A DNA stretch of 64,000 nucleotides from positions 62,001 through 126,000 of the forward strand of contig NZ_FUHW01000038.1 of NCBI RefSeq assembly GCF_900163545.1, written 5' to 3'. This document shows, piece by piece, positions 35,832-44,924 of the stretch (within the stretch, counting starts at the first letter, position 1; every line of letters begins with the position of its first letter). Made by a program: the position numbers and the translations under genes. The notes below the pieces were generated by a model, which did not search any database, had not been told where the DNA came from, and saw only the letters and a program-made list of their open reading frames with translations. This stretch comes from Arthrobacter rhombi. GTDB lineage: Bacteria > Actinomycetota > Actinomycetes > Actinomycetales > Micrococcaceae.

Positions 35832-37084
35832 GCGCTCTCTCCGCTAGGCGGTTCCACCATCTGTTCTTGGGCCGGCATCTCCGCTTGCAGGAGCTCGCTG
35901 GCACTGAGAACCCGAGGCGTGGACTCCAGCGGTGGGACGGACAATCCCGCGCCATCGACGGAGGAGAGGTCATGTCCCGGATCCAAATTCTGGATCCTGC
36001 GTACCGAGGGCAGAACCCTGGACTCAAGGGTCCCCACGAACGAGTTATAACGTTCGACGCTTGATTTCAGCGACGAGCCCAATTTCGTCACATGGGATCC
36101 CAGCGTGCCCAAACGGCTGTATAACTCCTTGGACTCGTCGAAGAGGGCCCGGGCGTTATCCGTGAGCAGTTCTTGACGCCAAGCAAAGGACAAACCCTTG
36201 AGGATCGAGAGCAGCGTGGCCGGTGCCGCCAGGGCGACATTCCTCGAAAACGCATGGTCGAGGAGCTCCGGATCGCTGGTGACGGCTGCGGCGAGGAAGG
36301 ACTCCGCCGGCAGGAAGCAGACCACCAACTCGGGACTAGCTGCCAGGGAATCCCAATAAGTCTTCGAACCCAGATCGTCGACATGCGCCCGCAGGGCCTT
36401 GGCGTGGGCTTCGAGCAACGTCCGTCGCTCGGCCTCCCGTGACGGCTCCGCCAGGAGGTCAATCTCTTGGGCCAACAGGTAGGAATTGAGCGGGACCTTC
36501 GAGTCGACGACGACGGATTTGCCGCCGGGCAGGGTGATGACCATGTCAGGACGCTTGCCGTTGGACGTGGTGACCTGTTCGTTGAAATCCACGCGGGACA
36601 GCATGCCCGCTGCTTCCACGACCCGCCGCAGCTGAACTTCACCCCAGGTGCCCCGTGCCGAGGTGTTCCGTAATGCTCCGGCGAGTGACGACGTCGTTCT
36701 CAGAATGGCAGCATCCTGTTCGGCCGCCATGTTCAACTGCTGGCTGAGTTGACCGTATTGCTCGACCCGGTCGCGTTCGAGGACCGTCACCTGCTGTTGG
36801 ACCTGTTGGAGCTTCTCCGCCACGGGAGCCAACACCTGCAGGACCTTCCGATCGTCAGCGTCGCGTTGACGTTCAGCGTCTTGCCGGGACTGGAGGGAAT
36901 CAACATGCTCCCGTGCCGCCGCCAGAGCAGATTCGGCGGTGGCGAGTTCCTGGGTGGTCCTTCGGTTCTCGTGGTTGAGCACGGAAAAGCGGTCCTTGAG
37001 TCCGAGCATCCAGAGACCGAAAGCCCCGAGAACCAAGCCCAATAACAACGTGAGAGTCGACACAACCCATGCAAAAGCGTCCAT
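35828..37084 (-). CDS. rmuC: DNA recombination protein RmuC
   Basis: A 418-aa protein with an N-terminal helix ([20 protein letters not shown]), a coiled-coil (residues about 35-110; [20 protein letters not shown]) and the RmuC nuclease-like domain: [40 protein letters not shown] and [16 protein letters not shown]. RmuC limits inversions at short repeats; its biochemical activity is presumed nuclease. It converges on ispH with a 4-bp overlap and diverges from ychF. Confidence 0.92.
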   Translation of the reverse strand: MDAFAWVVSTLTLLLGLVLGAFGLWMLGLKDRFSVLNHENRRTTQELATAESALAAAREHVDSLQSRQDAERQRDADDRKVLQVLAPVAEKLQQVQQQVTVLERDRVEQYGQLSQQLNMAAEQDAAILRTTSSLAGALRNTSARGTWGEVQLRRVVEAAGMLSRVDFNEQVTTSNGKRPDMVITLPGGKSVVVDSKVPLNSYLLAQEIDLLAEPSREAERRTLLEAHAKALRAHVDDLGSKTYWDSLAASPELVVCFLPAESFLAAAVTSDPELLDHAFSRNVALAAPATLLSILKGLSFAWRQELLTDNARALFDESKELYSRLGTLGSHVTKLGSSLKSSVERYNSFVGTLESRVLPSVRRIQNLDPGHDLSSVDGAGLSVPPLESTPRVLSASELLQAEMPAQEQMVEPPSGESA

Positions 37085-37138
37085 GGGTCCACTGTGCCAG
37101 TCCGCGCCGACACATTGCGGCAGGTAGAGTTGTCTCCC

Positions 37139-38224
37139 GTGGCACTTACTATCGGAATCGTCGGACTGCCCAATGTCGGCAAGTCAACCATGTTCAATGC
37201 ACTGACCCGCGCGCAGGTTCTCGCGGCGAACTACCCGTTCGCCACGATCGAGCCCAACGTCGGCGTCGTTCCGCTACCGGATGAGCGGCTGAAGGTCCTG
37301 GCCGGGATCTTTGGATCCGAGCGAATCCTGCCGGCGACGGTGTCGTTCGTGGACATCGCAGGAATCGTCAAGGGTGCCTCCGAGGGGGAAGGGCTGGGCA
37401 ATAAGTTCCTGGCCAATATCCGCGAAGCAGATGCCATCTGCCAGGTCACCCGGGCCTTTGCCGACCCAGACGTGGTCCACGTCAACGGAGAGATCGACCC
37501 CGCAGGTGACATCGACACCGTCGCCACTGAGCTGATCCTCGCCGACCTGCAGACGATCGAAAATCAGTTGCCGCGACTGGAGAAGGAAGTCAAGGCCAAG
37601 AAGGCCGACGCCTCGTTGCTGACAGCCATCAAGACGGCGCAGGAGGTCTTGGAAACGGGCACCACGCTGTACGCCGGTGCCGCAGCGGCCAAGCTCGACC
37701 TTGCCGAGATCGCTTCGTTGCAGCTCATGACCACCAAACCATTCATCTACGTCTTCAACATGGACGAAGAGGCCCTTGCCGATGAGGCCCTGCGCACCCG
37801 CCTGAGCGAGCTCGTGGCTCCGGCCGAGGCGATCTTCCTGGATGCCCAGTTCGAATCGGACCTCGTCGAACTCGAAGAGGACGAAGCCGCCGAGATGCTG
37901 GCCGACGCCGGCTATGAGGAGTCCGGTCTGGATCAGCTGGCCCGCGTCGGGTTCAACACCCTGGGGTTGCAGACTTATTTGACGGCCGGCCCGAAGGAAT
38001 CACGTGCCTGGACGATCCCGCAGGGGGCAACCGCACCCCAGGCAGCCGGAGTCATCCACACCGACTTCCAGCGTGGATTCATCAAGGCGGAAATCATTGG
38101 TTTCGAAGACCTGGTTGCTGCCGGGTCAACCGCCGCTGCCAAGGCCGCCGGCAAGGCGCGCATCGAAGGCAAGGAATACATCATGAAGGACGGCGACGTC
38201 GTGGAGTTTAGGTTTTCAATCTAG
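37139..38224 (+). CDS. ychF: Redox-regulated ATPase YchF (Obg family)
   Basis: A 361-aa Obg-type P-loop protein. G1 is [12 protein letters not shown], switch II is [20 protein letters not shown], and G4 reads NMDE in place of NKxD, the change that makes YchF prefer ATP. A coiled-coil insert and a C-terminal TGS domain follow (from about residue 280). GTG 37139 gives the standard length. The last codons are GAG TTT AGG TTT TCA ATC TAG, encoding Glu-Phe-Arg-Phe-Ser-Ile; AGG, TCA and the TTT pair are unlike the rest of the gene. Degenerate extra copies of this gene end recur over the next 11 kb, so the 3' end was probably supplied by an integrated element. Confidence 0.95.
   Translation: MALTIGIVGLPNVGKSTMFNALTRAQVLAANYPFATIEPNVGVVPLPDERLKVLAGIFGSERILPATVSFVDIAGIVKGASEGEGLGNKFLANIREADAICQVTRAFADPDVVHVNGEIDPAGDIDTVATELILADLQTIENQLPRLEKEVKAKKADASLLTAIKTAQEVLETGTTLYAGAAAAKLDLAEIASLQLMTTKPFIYVFNMDEEALADEALRTRLSELVAPAEAIFLDAQFESDLVELEEDEAAEMLADAGYEESGLDQLARVGFNTLGLQTYLTAGPKESRAWTIPQGATAPQAAGVIHTDFQRGFIKAEIIGFEDLVAAGSTAAAKAAGKARIEGKEYIMKDGDVVEFRFSI
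38195..38224 (+). repeat. ychF-tail repeat 0 (functional ychF 3' end, candidate att site)
   Basis: These are the last ten codons of ychF, from GAC GTC GTG GAG through the TAG stop. They are the reference copy for the downstream repeats, which encode Val-Asp-Phe-Arg-Phe-Asn-Val-stop. The codons differ from the GC-rich copies at most third positions, consistent with replacement by an incoming att sequence. Confidence 0.6.
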
Positions 38225-38416
38225 CCTCTGGCGTGGGGACGAGCAATTTCATGTATCGGCAAGCAACCTGTCGAAGAAGTTGGAGCTGCTCACACCACCA
38301 TTGTCCCCGGTGGGCTGTCAGACGGGCGAAGGCCAAGCAGGCCGCTCCTGAGACGGACAAGAACCTCGGCGGCATCGTTGCCAAGGTCTTGGCGACGGTG
38401 GGTGTTGGAGAGCGTC

Positions 38417-39256
38417 TCAGCGCGGTTGAATGATCACTGGTTGGCGATCCTTGGCGACGCAGACGTTGTTCTGGACGATGTACATCTCGACGTAGTGGCT
38501 CCCCACAAACGCCGTGCTCTCGTATCGGGTGTCCCCGCCCACTATGACGTCACCACGTGGCTGGCCTGCCTGGACAGCTTCCGAACCGTGGTTCTTCACT
38601 TTCCAATAGACCTCGTAAGGTCCTGTGACATCTAGGTCTCGCAATTCGAAGTCGATTGTTCGATCCTTCTGCACTCGGTCTTCGCGGCGGGGTAGGTCGT
38701 ACGCTCGTACAACTCCGGCGCGGCGGACCCTTCCGAACAAGGTGACGCGATTCTCCAATCGGATCGGAATGCGGAGCATTGTGTCGATGAACTGCTCGGC
38801 GGGCAACGACTTCTGCGCAGCCTCGACAGCCGGCTTATTGAACGACGGTCCGAAGGCGTCCTGCCAGGCTGCCACGGAGTCGTTGATAGTCTCAGCGTCG
38901 TACGCCTCCCGCATCTTCGTGGCGTAGTGGAGAATCTGGGCCCGGAAGTTCGAGCATCCATCCTGGTCCCATCGTTCCCGGAAATCTCGGCCGGTGCTTG
39001 CCGGATCGTAAATCGACGGCATCGTCGGGTTGGACTGAAGGTAGTCGTTGAGGTCTTCGATGACGTGCACGAGCGCTGTCGCGATGTCGCCGTATTACTC
39101 CGGATCGTCCGCGGAGCGCCAGCTCTCGATGGAGTTACCGACTAGGATTGTGAGTAGCACGGACTTGATGGAGAACGTCGTTTTCGTATCGCGCAGGTAC
39201 TTCAGTAGTCGCAGTGCTGCCTCAAGGCGACCTCCACCAACGATGCGGGGGCTGGC
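38417..39256 (-). pseudogene. Broken CBASS-type CD-NTase (SMODS nucleotidyltransferase) with AGS-C sensor domain
   Basis: The frame encodes the C-terminal part of a CD-NTase, the enzymes that make cyclic oligonucleotides in CBASS anti-phage defence. Residues upstream of the stop read KYLRDTKTTFSIKSVLLTIL, then after an in-frame TAA (39095-39097) follow YGDIATALVHVIEDLNDYLQ, NPTMPSIYDPAS and FRERWDQDG, and finally the sensor region YEVYWKVKNHGSEAVQAG, GSHYVEMYIV and CVAKDRQPVII. The N-terminal catalytic half (GS motif and Asp triad) is missing: similarity ends at about 39247, where GC-rich DNA starts. An intact C-terminal frame from GTG 39070 remains (217 aa). No effector gene is nearby; 38225-38416 holds nothing I can identify. 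Confidence 0.75.
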
Positions 39257-39270
39257 CTAGGGTGGGCGCC

Positions 39271-39882
39271 ATGGCGAAGCCCCTCGCCCGCATCGCGGGC
39301 GACCTCCTCGACGAGCACGGCACCACCTACGCCCAGCAGGCCAGCATCGATCTGGCCGATCGCCCCGCGCCCCTCTTCCAGCTGCTCGTGCTCGCCAACC
39401 TCCTGGCCGCGCGGATCGGGGCGGACATCGCGGTGGCCGCAGCGCGTGAGCTGTGGGACGCCGGCCTCACCACCCCGCGCACATGCGCGCCTCGACGCAC
39501 TGCCAGCGCGTCGCCGCGCCGGCTACCGCCGCTACGACGAGAGCACTGCCACCCGCCTGGGCCGCATGTCCGAGCAGCTGCTCGCGGACTACGGCGGTGA
39601 CCTGCGCCGGCTGCGCGCAGCGGGGCACGCGGAGCCCGCGGCCCTGAGCCGCCTGCTGCGCCCCTTTCCCGAAATCGGGTCCGCCGGGGCGCAGATCTTC
39701 CTGGGCGAGGTCCAGGGGATCTGGTCCCTCCCGCCGGTCTTCGATTCTTCGATGCCAAGGCGCTCGAGGGCGCGCGCCGGGCGGGGCTGCCAGCCGAGCC
39801 CGAGGCGCTTGCCGGGCTGGTCGCGCCCGCCGACCGGGCGCGGTTCGCCGCCGCGCGCTGCGGAAGTAGCCCCGGACGCTAG
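39271..39882 (+). pseudogene. Frameshifted HhH endonuclease-like gene
   Basis: Reading across three frames reconstructs one protein of about 200 aa. It begins MAKPLARIAGDLLDEHGTTY, continues QLLVLANLLAARIGADIAVA, then AHMRASTHCQRV in a second frame, then AGYRRYDESTATRLG and LRPFPEIGSAGAQIFLGEVQ in a third, and ends FDAKALEGARRAGLPAEPEA in another change of frame. The order resembles small actinobacterial endonuclease III-like proteins with a helix-hairpin-helix. At least three indels in 600 bp make it non-functional, or reflect sequencing errors in GC-rich DNA. Confidence 0.6.
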
Positions 39883-39925
39883 GGGAGCGGGCGCCGGGCC
39901 GCGCCCTTGCCGAGCGCGGAAAAAT

Positions 39926-39937
39926 GAGTACACTCAA
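39926..39937. promoter_or_regulatory. TetR-type operator upstream of the 3-hydroxyacyl-CoA dehydrogenase
   Basis: TGAGTACACTCA is an inverted repeat TGAGT-N2-ACTCA, located 59 bp before the dehydrogenase start. The same pattern occurs twice between the TetR and oleate hydratase genes, so the regulator probably controls both promoters. Confidence 0.65.
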
Positions 39938-39995
39938 AAATAGGCGCGCAGGTTGCGCGGCTGCCGCCCCCGGCGGCCCATCGAGGAGGAACACC

Positions 39996-40856
39996 ATGAG
40001 CGACATCGCCCGCGTCACCGTGCTGGGCGCCGGAGTGCTCGGCGCCCAGATCGCCTACCAGACCGCCTACTCCGGCTTCGACGTCACCGTCTACGACATC
40101 GGCGACGAGGCCCTGAGCGCCGGCCGCAAGCGCCTGGACGCGCTCGTCACCGCCTACCGGGCTGAGGTCGAGGGCGCCACCGAGGCCAGCACACAGGCAG
40201 CGCTCGAGCGCCTGGCGATGACGACGGACCTCGCGCGGGCCGCGGGGAATGCCGATCTCATCATCGAGGCCGTCCCGGAGCGCCTCGACATCAAGCGCGA
40301 GACCTACGAGAAGCTCGCGGCGCTCGCCCCCGAGCACACGATCTTCGCGACGAACTCCTCGACCCTGCTGCCCAGCGACATGAAGGACTTCACCGGGCGG
40401 CCCGACCGCTTCCTCGCCCTGCACTTCGCCAACCAGATCTGGAAGTTCAACACCGCCGAGGTCATGGGCACGGCGGAGACGAGCCCCGCGGTCTTCGACA
40501 CGGTCGTGGAGTTCGCCCGCGCCATCGGCATGGTGCCCATCCCCGTGCTCAAGGAGCGCCCCGGCTACGTGCTCAACTCGCTGCTCGTGCCCTTCCTCAA
40601 TGCGGCCCTCGACCTGCCGGCGGGCGGCTACGCACAGCCAGAGGACGTCGACAACGTCTGGCGGATCGCCACGGGCGCGCCCATGGGACCGTTCCAGATC
40701 TACGACGTCGTGGGCCTCGGCACCGCCTACAACATCCTGTCGAGCGGCGATGAACACAGCCAGCGCCTCGCCGCCTGGCTCAAGGAGCACTACATCGACC
40801 GCGGCCGCATGGGCGCCGGCGCGGGCGGCGGCTTCTACGACGACCCGCAGGGCTGA
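39996..40856 (+). CDS. 3-hydroxyacyl-CoA dehydrogenase
   Basis: A 286-aa NAD-dependent dehydrogenase of the HADH family. The Rossmann motif VTVLGAGVLGAQIAYQTAYS (residues 7-26) starts the NAD domain. ATNSSTLLPSDMKDFTGRPD and RFLALHFANQIWKFNTAEVM hold the catalytic Ser, His and Asn positions. The C-terminal helical domain begins near KERPGYVLNSLLVPFLNAAL and ends with GMGAGAGGGFYDDP-like glycines. It oxidises 3-hydroxyacyl-CoA in fatty-acid breakdown. ATG 39996 has GAGGAGG upstream; the earlier in-frame start overlaps the operator. It sits in the foreign GC-rich block. Confidence 0.9.
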   Translation: MSDIARVTVLGAGVLGAQIAYQTAYSGFDVTVYDIGDEALSAGRKRLDALVTAYRAEVEGATEASTQAALERLAMTTDLARAAGNADLIIEAVPERLDIKRETYEKLAALAPEHTIFATNSSTLLPSDMKDFTGRPDRFLALHFANQIWKFNTAEVMGTAETSPAVFDTVVEFARAIGMVPIPVLKERPGYVLNSLLVPFLNAALDLPAGGYAQPEDVDNVWRIATGAPMGPFQIYDVVGLGTAYNILSSGDEHSQRLAAWLKEHYIDRGRMGAGAGGGFYDDPQG

Positions 40857-40963
40857 GTCCCGCCCGCTCTGTGGTGGAGGTGGGCCGCGCTCGGTAGGCT
40901 CGACCTGCCGCGCCACGGTGCGGCGGGCGCGCCGCCGGGCGGCCCGGTCGCGAGGAGGTTCGT

Positions 40964-41740
40964 GTGGGTGCAGCGCTGAGGGACGGCGATACCGAGGCGG
41001 GCCCGGCCCGCCGGGAGACCGCCGCCGACCGCCGCGCATGGGCGGCCATGTGCCGCCACGCCCGCGTGCCCACTATGTGGGGCATCCCCCTGCGCCTCTT
41101 CCTGCTCGCCCTCGCACTCGGCGCCGTGCTGCTTGCCCCCGACCGCGCGCTCGCGCCGCCGCTTCACTACCCGCAGCTCGACGCGGGGGGCGTGGGCTCG
41201 CTGCTGGGCATCACCTTCGGGGCCATGGTCACCTTGGCCGGCCTCGTCTTCAGCGCGCTGACGGCCGCCATGAGCCTGGGCGTCACCGCCCTGTCGGTGC
41301 GCATCTCGCCGGTATTCCAGGCCGGTCGCGTCATGCAGTGGGGGCTGGGCTGCTTCGTGGGCACGTTCGCCTATGCGTTCCTCATCGCGCTCTCGATCGC
41401 GGTGGGCGGGGACGCCTATCGCCCCTGGGCCTCGACCGTCGGCGCGGTGGCCATCACCGTGGGCTGAGGCGTCATGTTCATCGCGGTCGCCGTGCGCGTG
41501 TGCCGGCTGCTCGACCCCGGCGCGCTGCTGCGCCACCTCGCCGCCGAGGGCCGCGATTCCACCCGCTACGACCCGGCCCGCTTCCACACCCGCGCCGCGG
41601 AGCTCGCCACCGGCACCGCCGCCGGCGGCCGCCCGGTTTGCCGGCGCCGCCGCGCCCCGCGGGGGAAGTCGTGCTCGCCGTCAACATCCCGCGCCTGCTC
41701 GACTGCGAGGACACGTGGGGCATGCGCATCAGCTGGGCGG
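40964..41740 (+). pseudogene. Broken DUF2254-type membrane protein
   Basis: GTG 40964 opens a frame with four hydrophobic helices (PLRLFLLALALGAVLLAP, LLGITFGAMVTLAGLVFSAL, GLGCFVGTFAYAFLIALSIA and STVGAVAITVG), matching the N-terminal part of DUF2254 predicted membrane proteins. A TGA at 41465-41467 interrupts the frame and the same frame then resumes (MFIAVAVRVCRLLDPGALLR). A further frameshift near 41630 is needed to reach GEVVLAVNIPRLL, after which similarity stops where the antisense mug fragment begins. The gene is therefore dead, or the sequence contains errors. Confidence 0.6.
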
Positions 41741-42140
41741 CGCGCGCCGTGGTCCGTCCCACGAGGTTGGCGATCCCGATCCCGCGCTCGGCCAGCAGGC
41801 GCTCGTCGTCCGGGCTCAGCCCCCGCGAGGCATCGACGGTGCGGGGGAGGATGACGGCCGCAGCGAGCGAGGGCCAGAAGCGGTTGCCCGGGCGCGCGAA
41901 GGGGGCGTTGACCGCGGTCGTCCACGGGCTCGGGTTGATGCCCACGATGAGCAGGCGCACCAGGCCCGCGGACTCGGCATCGCCGGGCAGCGGCAGCACG
42001 TCGTCGCGAGCCGGGCCGTCCGCCGCCGCGGCGAGCTGGGCCGGCGTGGGCCGCGCACCGGCCAGCGGCGAGGGCCGGCGCCAGGGGCGCCAGGCGGCGG
42101 GCAGGCGGGATTCGGAGCCGAGGGGAGCGGTGGGCGACAT
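41740..42140 (-). pseudogene. Truncated G/U mismatch-specific DNA glycosylase (Mug-like)
   Basis: The N-terminal 130 residues look like a normal uracil-DNA glycosylase-fold Mug protein: LVRLLIVGINPSPWTTAVNA contains the NPS catalytic region, FARPGNRFWPSLAAA follows, and ERGIGIANLVGRTTARA is the next core strand. After TTARA the family sequence (about 70 residues) is missing and the frame runs into the antisense DUF2254 fragment. The two genes meet tail to tail at one deletion joint around 41735-41750. Confidence 0.65.
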
Positions 42141-42199
42141 GAGACCAGCCTAGGCGCGCCTCGGGACCGGGCCCGAGGCGCACCCGCGGTGGGCGGGGC

Positions 42200-43957
42200 T
42201 CAGATGAGGCCGTGCTCCTCGAGGAGCTGGCCGATCTCCCCGTGCTCGAGCCTGCCGCGCAGGTAGCCGCGCAGCGCGGCCGGGCCGGGCATCTCCACCT
42301 TCTTGCCGTCGCGCATGCGCGCCGAGGCCTCGAGCAGGTCGCGCACATCGTACGTGGAGCCCCAGGTCTCCGGCACGCCGCGCTCCACGTCGAGGAGTTC
42401 GTAGACGGCCTCCATGCCGGTGCGCACCGAGTACTCGGTCGTGAAGATCGTGTCGCGGCCGGTCTCCGCGAACTGCCCGAGGAACGCGAAGTTCGTCGCC
42501 CCCTCCGGCACGACCTGCGGCCGGTCACCCGCGCGGCGGGGCATGAAGAAGCTCGTCACGTAGGGCATCATGACCGGCACGCACCGGGCGCCGGTCGCCG
42601 CGAGCTCGGGGATCTCCTCGACGGGCACGCCCAGGTGGTAGAGCCACTCCTGGGTGATCTCCTCGCCGGTGCACTGCGCCAGGGGCTTCTTCACGTAGTC
42701 GCCGTCGACGTCGACGAACAGGCCGTAGACCCAGACGACGATTTGATCCTTCGGCTGCTTCTTGAAGTGCGGCTGGCGGTTGACCGTCCAGCTCAGCAGC
42801 CAGGAGGAGTCCTCGGCGGTGACGATGCCGCCAGTGACCACGCGGCCGCTGAACGGATCGCGCTGGGCGATGCGCTCGATATAGGCCGGGATGCGCTGAT
42901 CGAGCGTGGTGACGGTGGCCGACTCCCACTTCGTCTCCTCGATCGAGGAGCAGAAGACCTCTGGACGCCCGAACGACGGGTCCTTCTTCGCGATGCGCTT
43001 CCACAGGTCCCAGGCCGGGGCCGGGGCCTCGTTGAGCACGGCGGCCGTGTGGTGGTCGCCGTCATCGGAGTTGTCCACCAGCGAGCCGATCGTCATCAGC
43101 GCGAGGTCGTGCTCACCGAGCTCGATGGTCTCCTCGGCGCCGTCGCGGCGGCAGTGGATCGCGGTGGCGCGGATCTCGCCGTTGCGGTGGGCGAAGTCCA
43201 CATCGAGGACCTCGGTGCCGGAGCGGAAGACGACGCCGTGCTCGGTGAGGTAGTGCATGAGCGGCAGGACGAAGGACTCGTACTGGTTGTACTTCGTGAA
43301 CTTCAGCGCCGTGAAGTCGGGCAGTCCGCCGATGTGATGGACGAACCTGTGGAGATAGAGCTTGAACTCAAGCGCGGAGTGCCACTCCTCGAAGGCGAAC
43401 ATCGTCCGCCAGTACATCCAGAACGGCGAGTCGAGGAACTCACGGCCCATCACCTCGTCGATGCGCTTGCCCTCCATCTCCGCACGCTCGGCGAGGAAGA
43501 TCCTGAGCAGATCCTTCTGGGCCCGCTTCGGCAGGTCGAAGCGGCCCTCGTGGCCCGCATCCTCGCCCCGGCGCACGGTGGCCCGACGCAGCGAGTAGTT
43601 GGGGTCATCCTTGTTGAGCCAGTAGAACTCGTCGAGCACGGAGGCGCCCTCGAGCTCGAGGGAGGGGATGGAGCGCATCATGTCCCACAGGCACTCCATG
43701 TGGTTCTCCAGCTCCCGGCCGCCGCGGATGACGAAGCCCTTCTCCGGGACGTCGAGGCCGTCGAGCGCACCACCGGCGATGTCGTCCTTCTCGAGGATCG
43801 TAACGTTGGCACCGGGGACCCCGGCGTCGCGGATGAGGAAGACGGCCGCCGCGAGTCCGGCCAGCCCGCTGCCGACGATGTAGGCCTTCGTCTCCCGCGC
43901 GTGCTGTGCGGGGCGGGGACGCGCGAACGCCTCGTAGTTACCTGCCGTGTGCTGCAT
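42200..43957 (-). CDS. ohyA: Oleate hydratase
   Basis: A 585-aa FAD protein that adds water to the cis-9 double bond of oleate and related fatty acids. The FAD-binding AYIVGSGLAGLAAAVFLIRD (residues 25-44) opens the chain. Highly conserved family blocks follow: IRGGRELENHMECLWDMMRS, LDEFYWLNKDDPNYSLRRAT, FWMYWRTMFAFEEWHSALEF and KFTKYNQYESFVLPLMHYL. Length fits bacterial OhyA. It is divergent from a TetR gene with two operator copies between them. The neighbouring dehydrogenase under the same operator suggests a fatty-acid detoxification or breakdown unit. Confidence 0.95.
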   Translation of the reverse strand: MQHTAGNYEAFARPRPAQHARETKAYIVGSGLAGLAAAVFLIRDAGVPGANVTILEKDDIAGGALDGLDVPEKGFVIRGGRELENHMECLWDMMRSIPSLELEGASVLDEFYWLNKDDPNYSLRRATVRRGEDAGHEGRFDLPKRAQKDLLRIFLAERAEMEGKRIDEVMGREFLDSPFWMYWRTMFAFEEWHSALEFKLYLHRFVHHIGGLPDFTALKFTKYNQYESFVLPLMHYLTEHGVVFRSGTEVLDVDFAHRNGEIRATAIHCRRDGAEETIELGEHDLALMTIGSLVDNSDDGDHHTAAVLNEAPAPAWDLWKRIAKKDPSFGRPEVFCSSIEETKWESATVTTLDQRIPAYIERIAQRDPFSGRVVTGGIVTAEDSSWLLSWTVNRQPHFKKQPKDQIVVWVYGLFVDVDGDYVKKPLAQCTGEEITQEWLYHLGVPVEEIPELAATGARCVPVMMPYVTSFFMPRRAGDRPQVVPEGATNFAFLGQFAETGRDTIFTTEYSVRTGMEAVYELLDVERGVPETWGSTYDVRDLLEASARMRDGKKVEMPGPAALRGYLRGRLEHGEIGQLLEEHGLI

Positions 43958-44007
43958 GATCCATCCTTCCTGAAGCGTGCCGGATGCCGATCACCCGGCG
44001 TCGATAT

Positions 44008-44035
44008 TGAGTCTACTCAGAATTGAGTCGACTAC
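44008..44035. promoter_or_regulatory. Double TetR operator between ohyA and tetR-like gene
   Basis: TGAGTCTACTCA (44008-44019) is a perfect TGAGT-N2-ACTCA palindrome and TGAGTCGACTAC (44024-44035) is the same with one arm altered; centres are 16 bp apart. A TACAAT at 44033-44038 lies 7 bp before ATG 44045, so the TetR transcript may be leaderless and repressed by its own product. Confidence 0.7.
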
Positions 44036-44044
44036 AATGTCCGC

Positions 44045-44761
44045 ATGGGAACTCGGGATGACACGGAGCTGGCGCCCTCGGCGATGCTGGGCAGGCGCGA
44101 GCGGGCGAAGGCGGAGAAGCGCGCCCGCATCCTCGCCGCGGCGCGCGCGCTGTTCGAGGAGCGCGGTTTTGAGCGGACCTCGATGAGCGAGGTCGCGCGC
44201 GCGGCAGATGTGGCCGAGGGCACTGTCTTCCAGCACGCGGCGACGAAGGTCGAACTGCTCATGATGGTCGTCGATGCGCTCTGGGGAGCCCACGAGCGCG
44301 CGACGACCACCACTTCGCTCTCTGCGTTCGCCGCGCCCGGCACCGCGACGGCGGGCGGGGAGACCGCGGAACGGATCGCGGAGCTGATCTCGCCGCTCGT
44401 CACCGCGATGCGGCGCTGGTCCGAGCTTGCGACGTGGGTCGCGCGCGAGATCCTCTTCGGTGCGGACATGCCGCATCGCCGGCGGGTCCTCGACCGCGTC
44501 GATCGCCTCGAAGAGCAGATCGCCGCGCGCCTGAAGGACGGCCGGGCCGACGCTTCCGGTGCGATCGGAGCTGCGCGGGACGGTGCGACAGGCACTGCCG
44601 TCGAGGAGCCCGGTGCGGCGGCCGGCGCCCGCCTCATCGTCGCCGGGGTGCTGGCCGAGCTCAACCGCTCCCGGCAGAGACGGATCGACGGCGAGGACGT
44701 CGATGTGGTGCTCCGCCGGCTCATCGACCTCGTGGTGGCGGGGGCGGGCGCCGCCCGGTGA
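44045..44761 (+). CDS. TetR-family transcriptional regulator
   Basis: A 238-aa regulator. The N-terminal HTH is KRARILAAARALFEERGFER followed by TSMSEVARAADVAEGTVFQH (residues 22-61), where the recognition helix includes VAEGTVFQHAATK. The C-terminal ligand domain is long and loop-rich (Ala/Gly/Thr stretches near 95-110 and 175-200), as expected for an acyl-CoA or fatty-acid sensor, though the ligand is inferred. It is divergent from ohyA and likely binds TGAGTNNACTCA. Confidence 0.9.
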   Translation: MGTRDDTELAPSAMLGRRERAKAEKRARILAAARALFEERGFERTSMSEVARAADVAEGTVFQHAATKVELLMMVVDALWGAHERATTTTSLSAFAAPGTATAGGETAERIAELISPLVTAMRRWSELATWVAREILFGADMPHRRRVLDRVDRLEEQIAARLKDGRADASGAIGAARDGATGTAVEEPGAAAGARLIVAGVLAELNRSRQRRIDGEDVDVVLRRLIDLVVAGAGAAR

Positions 44762-44924
44762 CCCGGAAGCCGTCCGGGCCGGTCGGGCAGCCGTTGGCAC
44801 CGGCCGCCGCCGCCGCGATTGCCCACCGCGCGGCCGGCAGGCGCGTGCCCGCCCCCGGTCGTGTAGGCCCCCACGGTCAGGTCCTCGCCCAGCAGGGCGG
44901 GGGAGATGGCGCCATCGGAGAACT

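Larger units (their letters stand above)
39257..44924. mobile_element. GC-rich inserted block with oleate hydratase and TetR regulon
   Basis: The composition changes abruptly at about 39257, inside the CD-NTase remnant, and again near 44925, inside the recombinase remnant. In between, codons are more extreme (GAG and CTC/CTG dominate) and three of the six genes are frameshifted or truncated. Left and right ends each cut a gene of the host island, so the block arrived, or was joined, after the island was in place. A mis-join or low-quality assembly must also be considered because frameshifts are dense. Confidence 0.6.

Noticed and set aside
38225..38433. Short plus-strand frame after ychF ending near 38433
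   Set aside because: Overlaps the CD-NTase remnant, has no family similarity, and only its last 25 residues look protein-like.
39257..44924. Calling the GC-rich block a prophage
   Set aside because: No phage structural, lysis or packaging genes are present.
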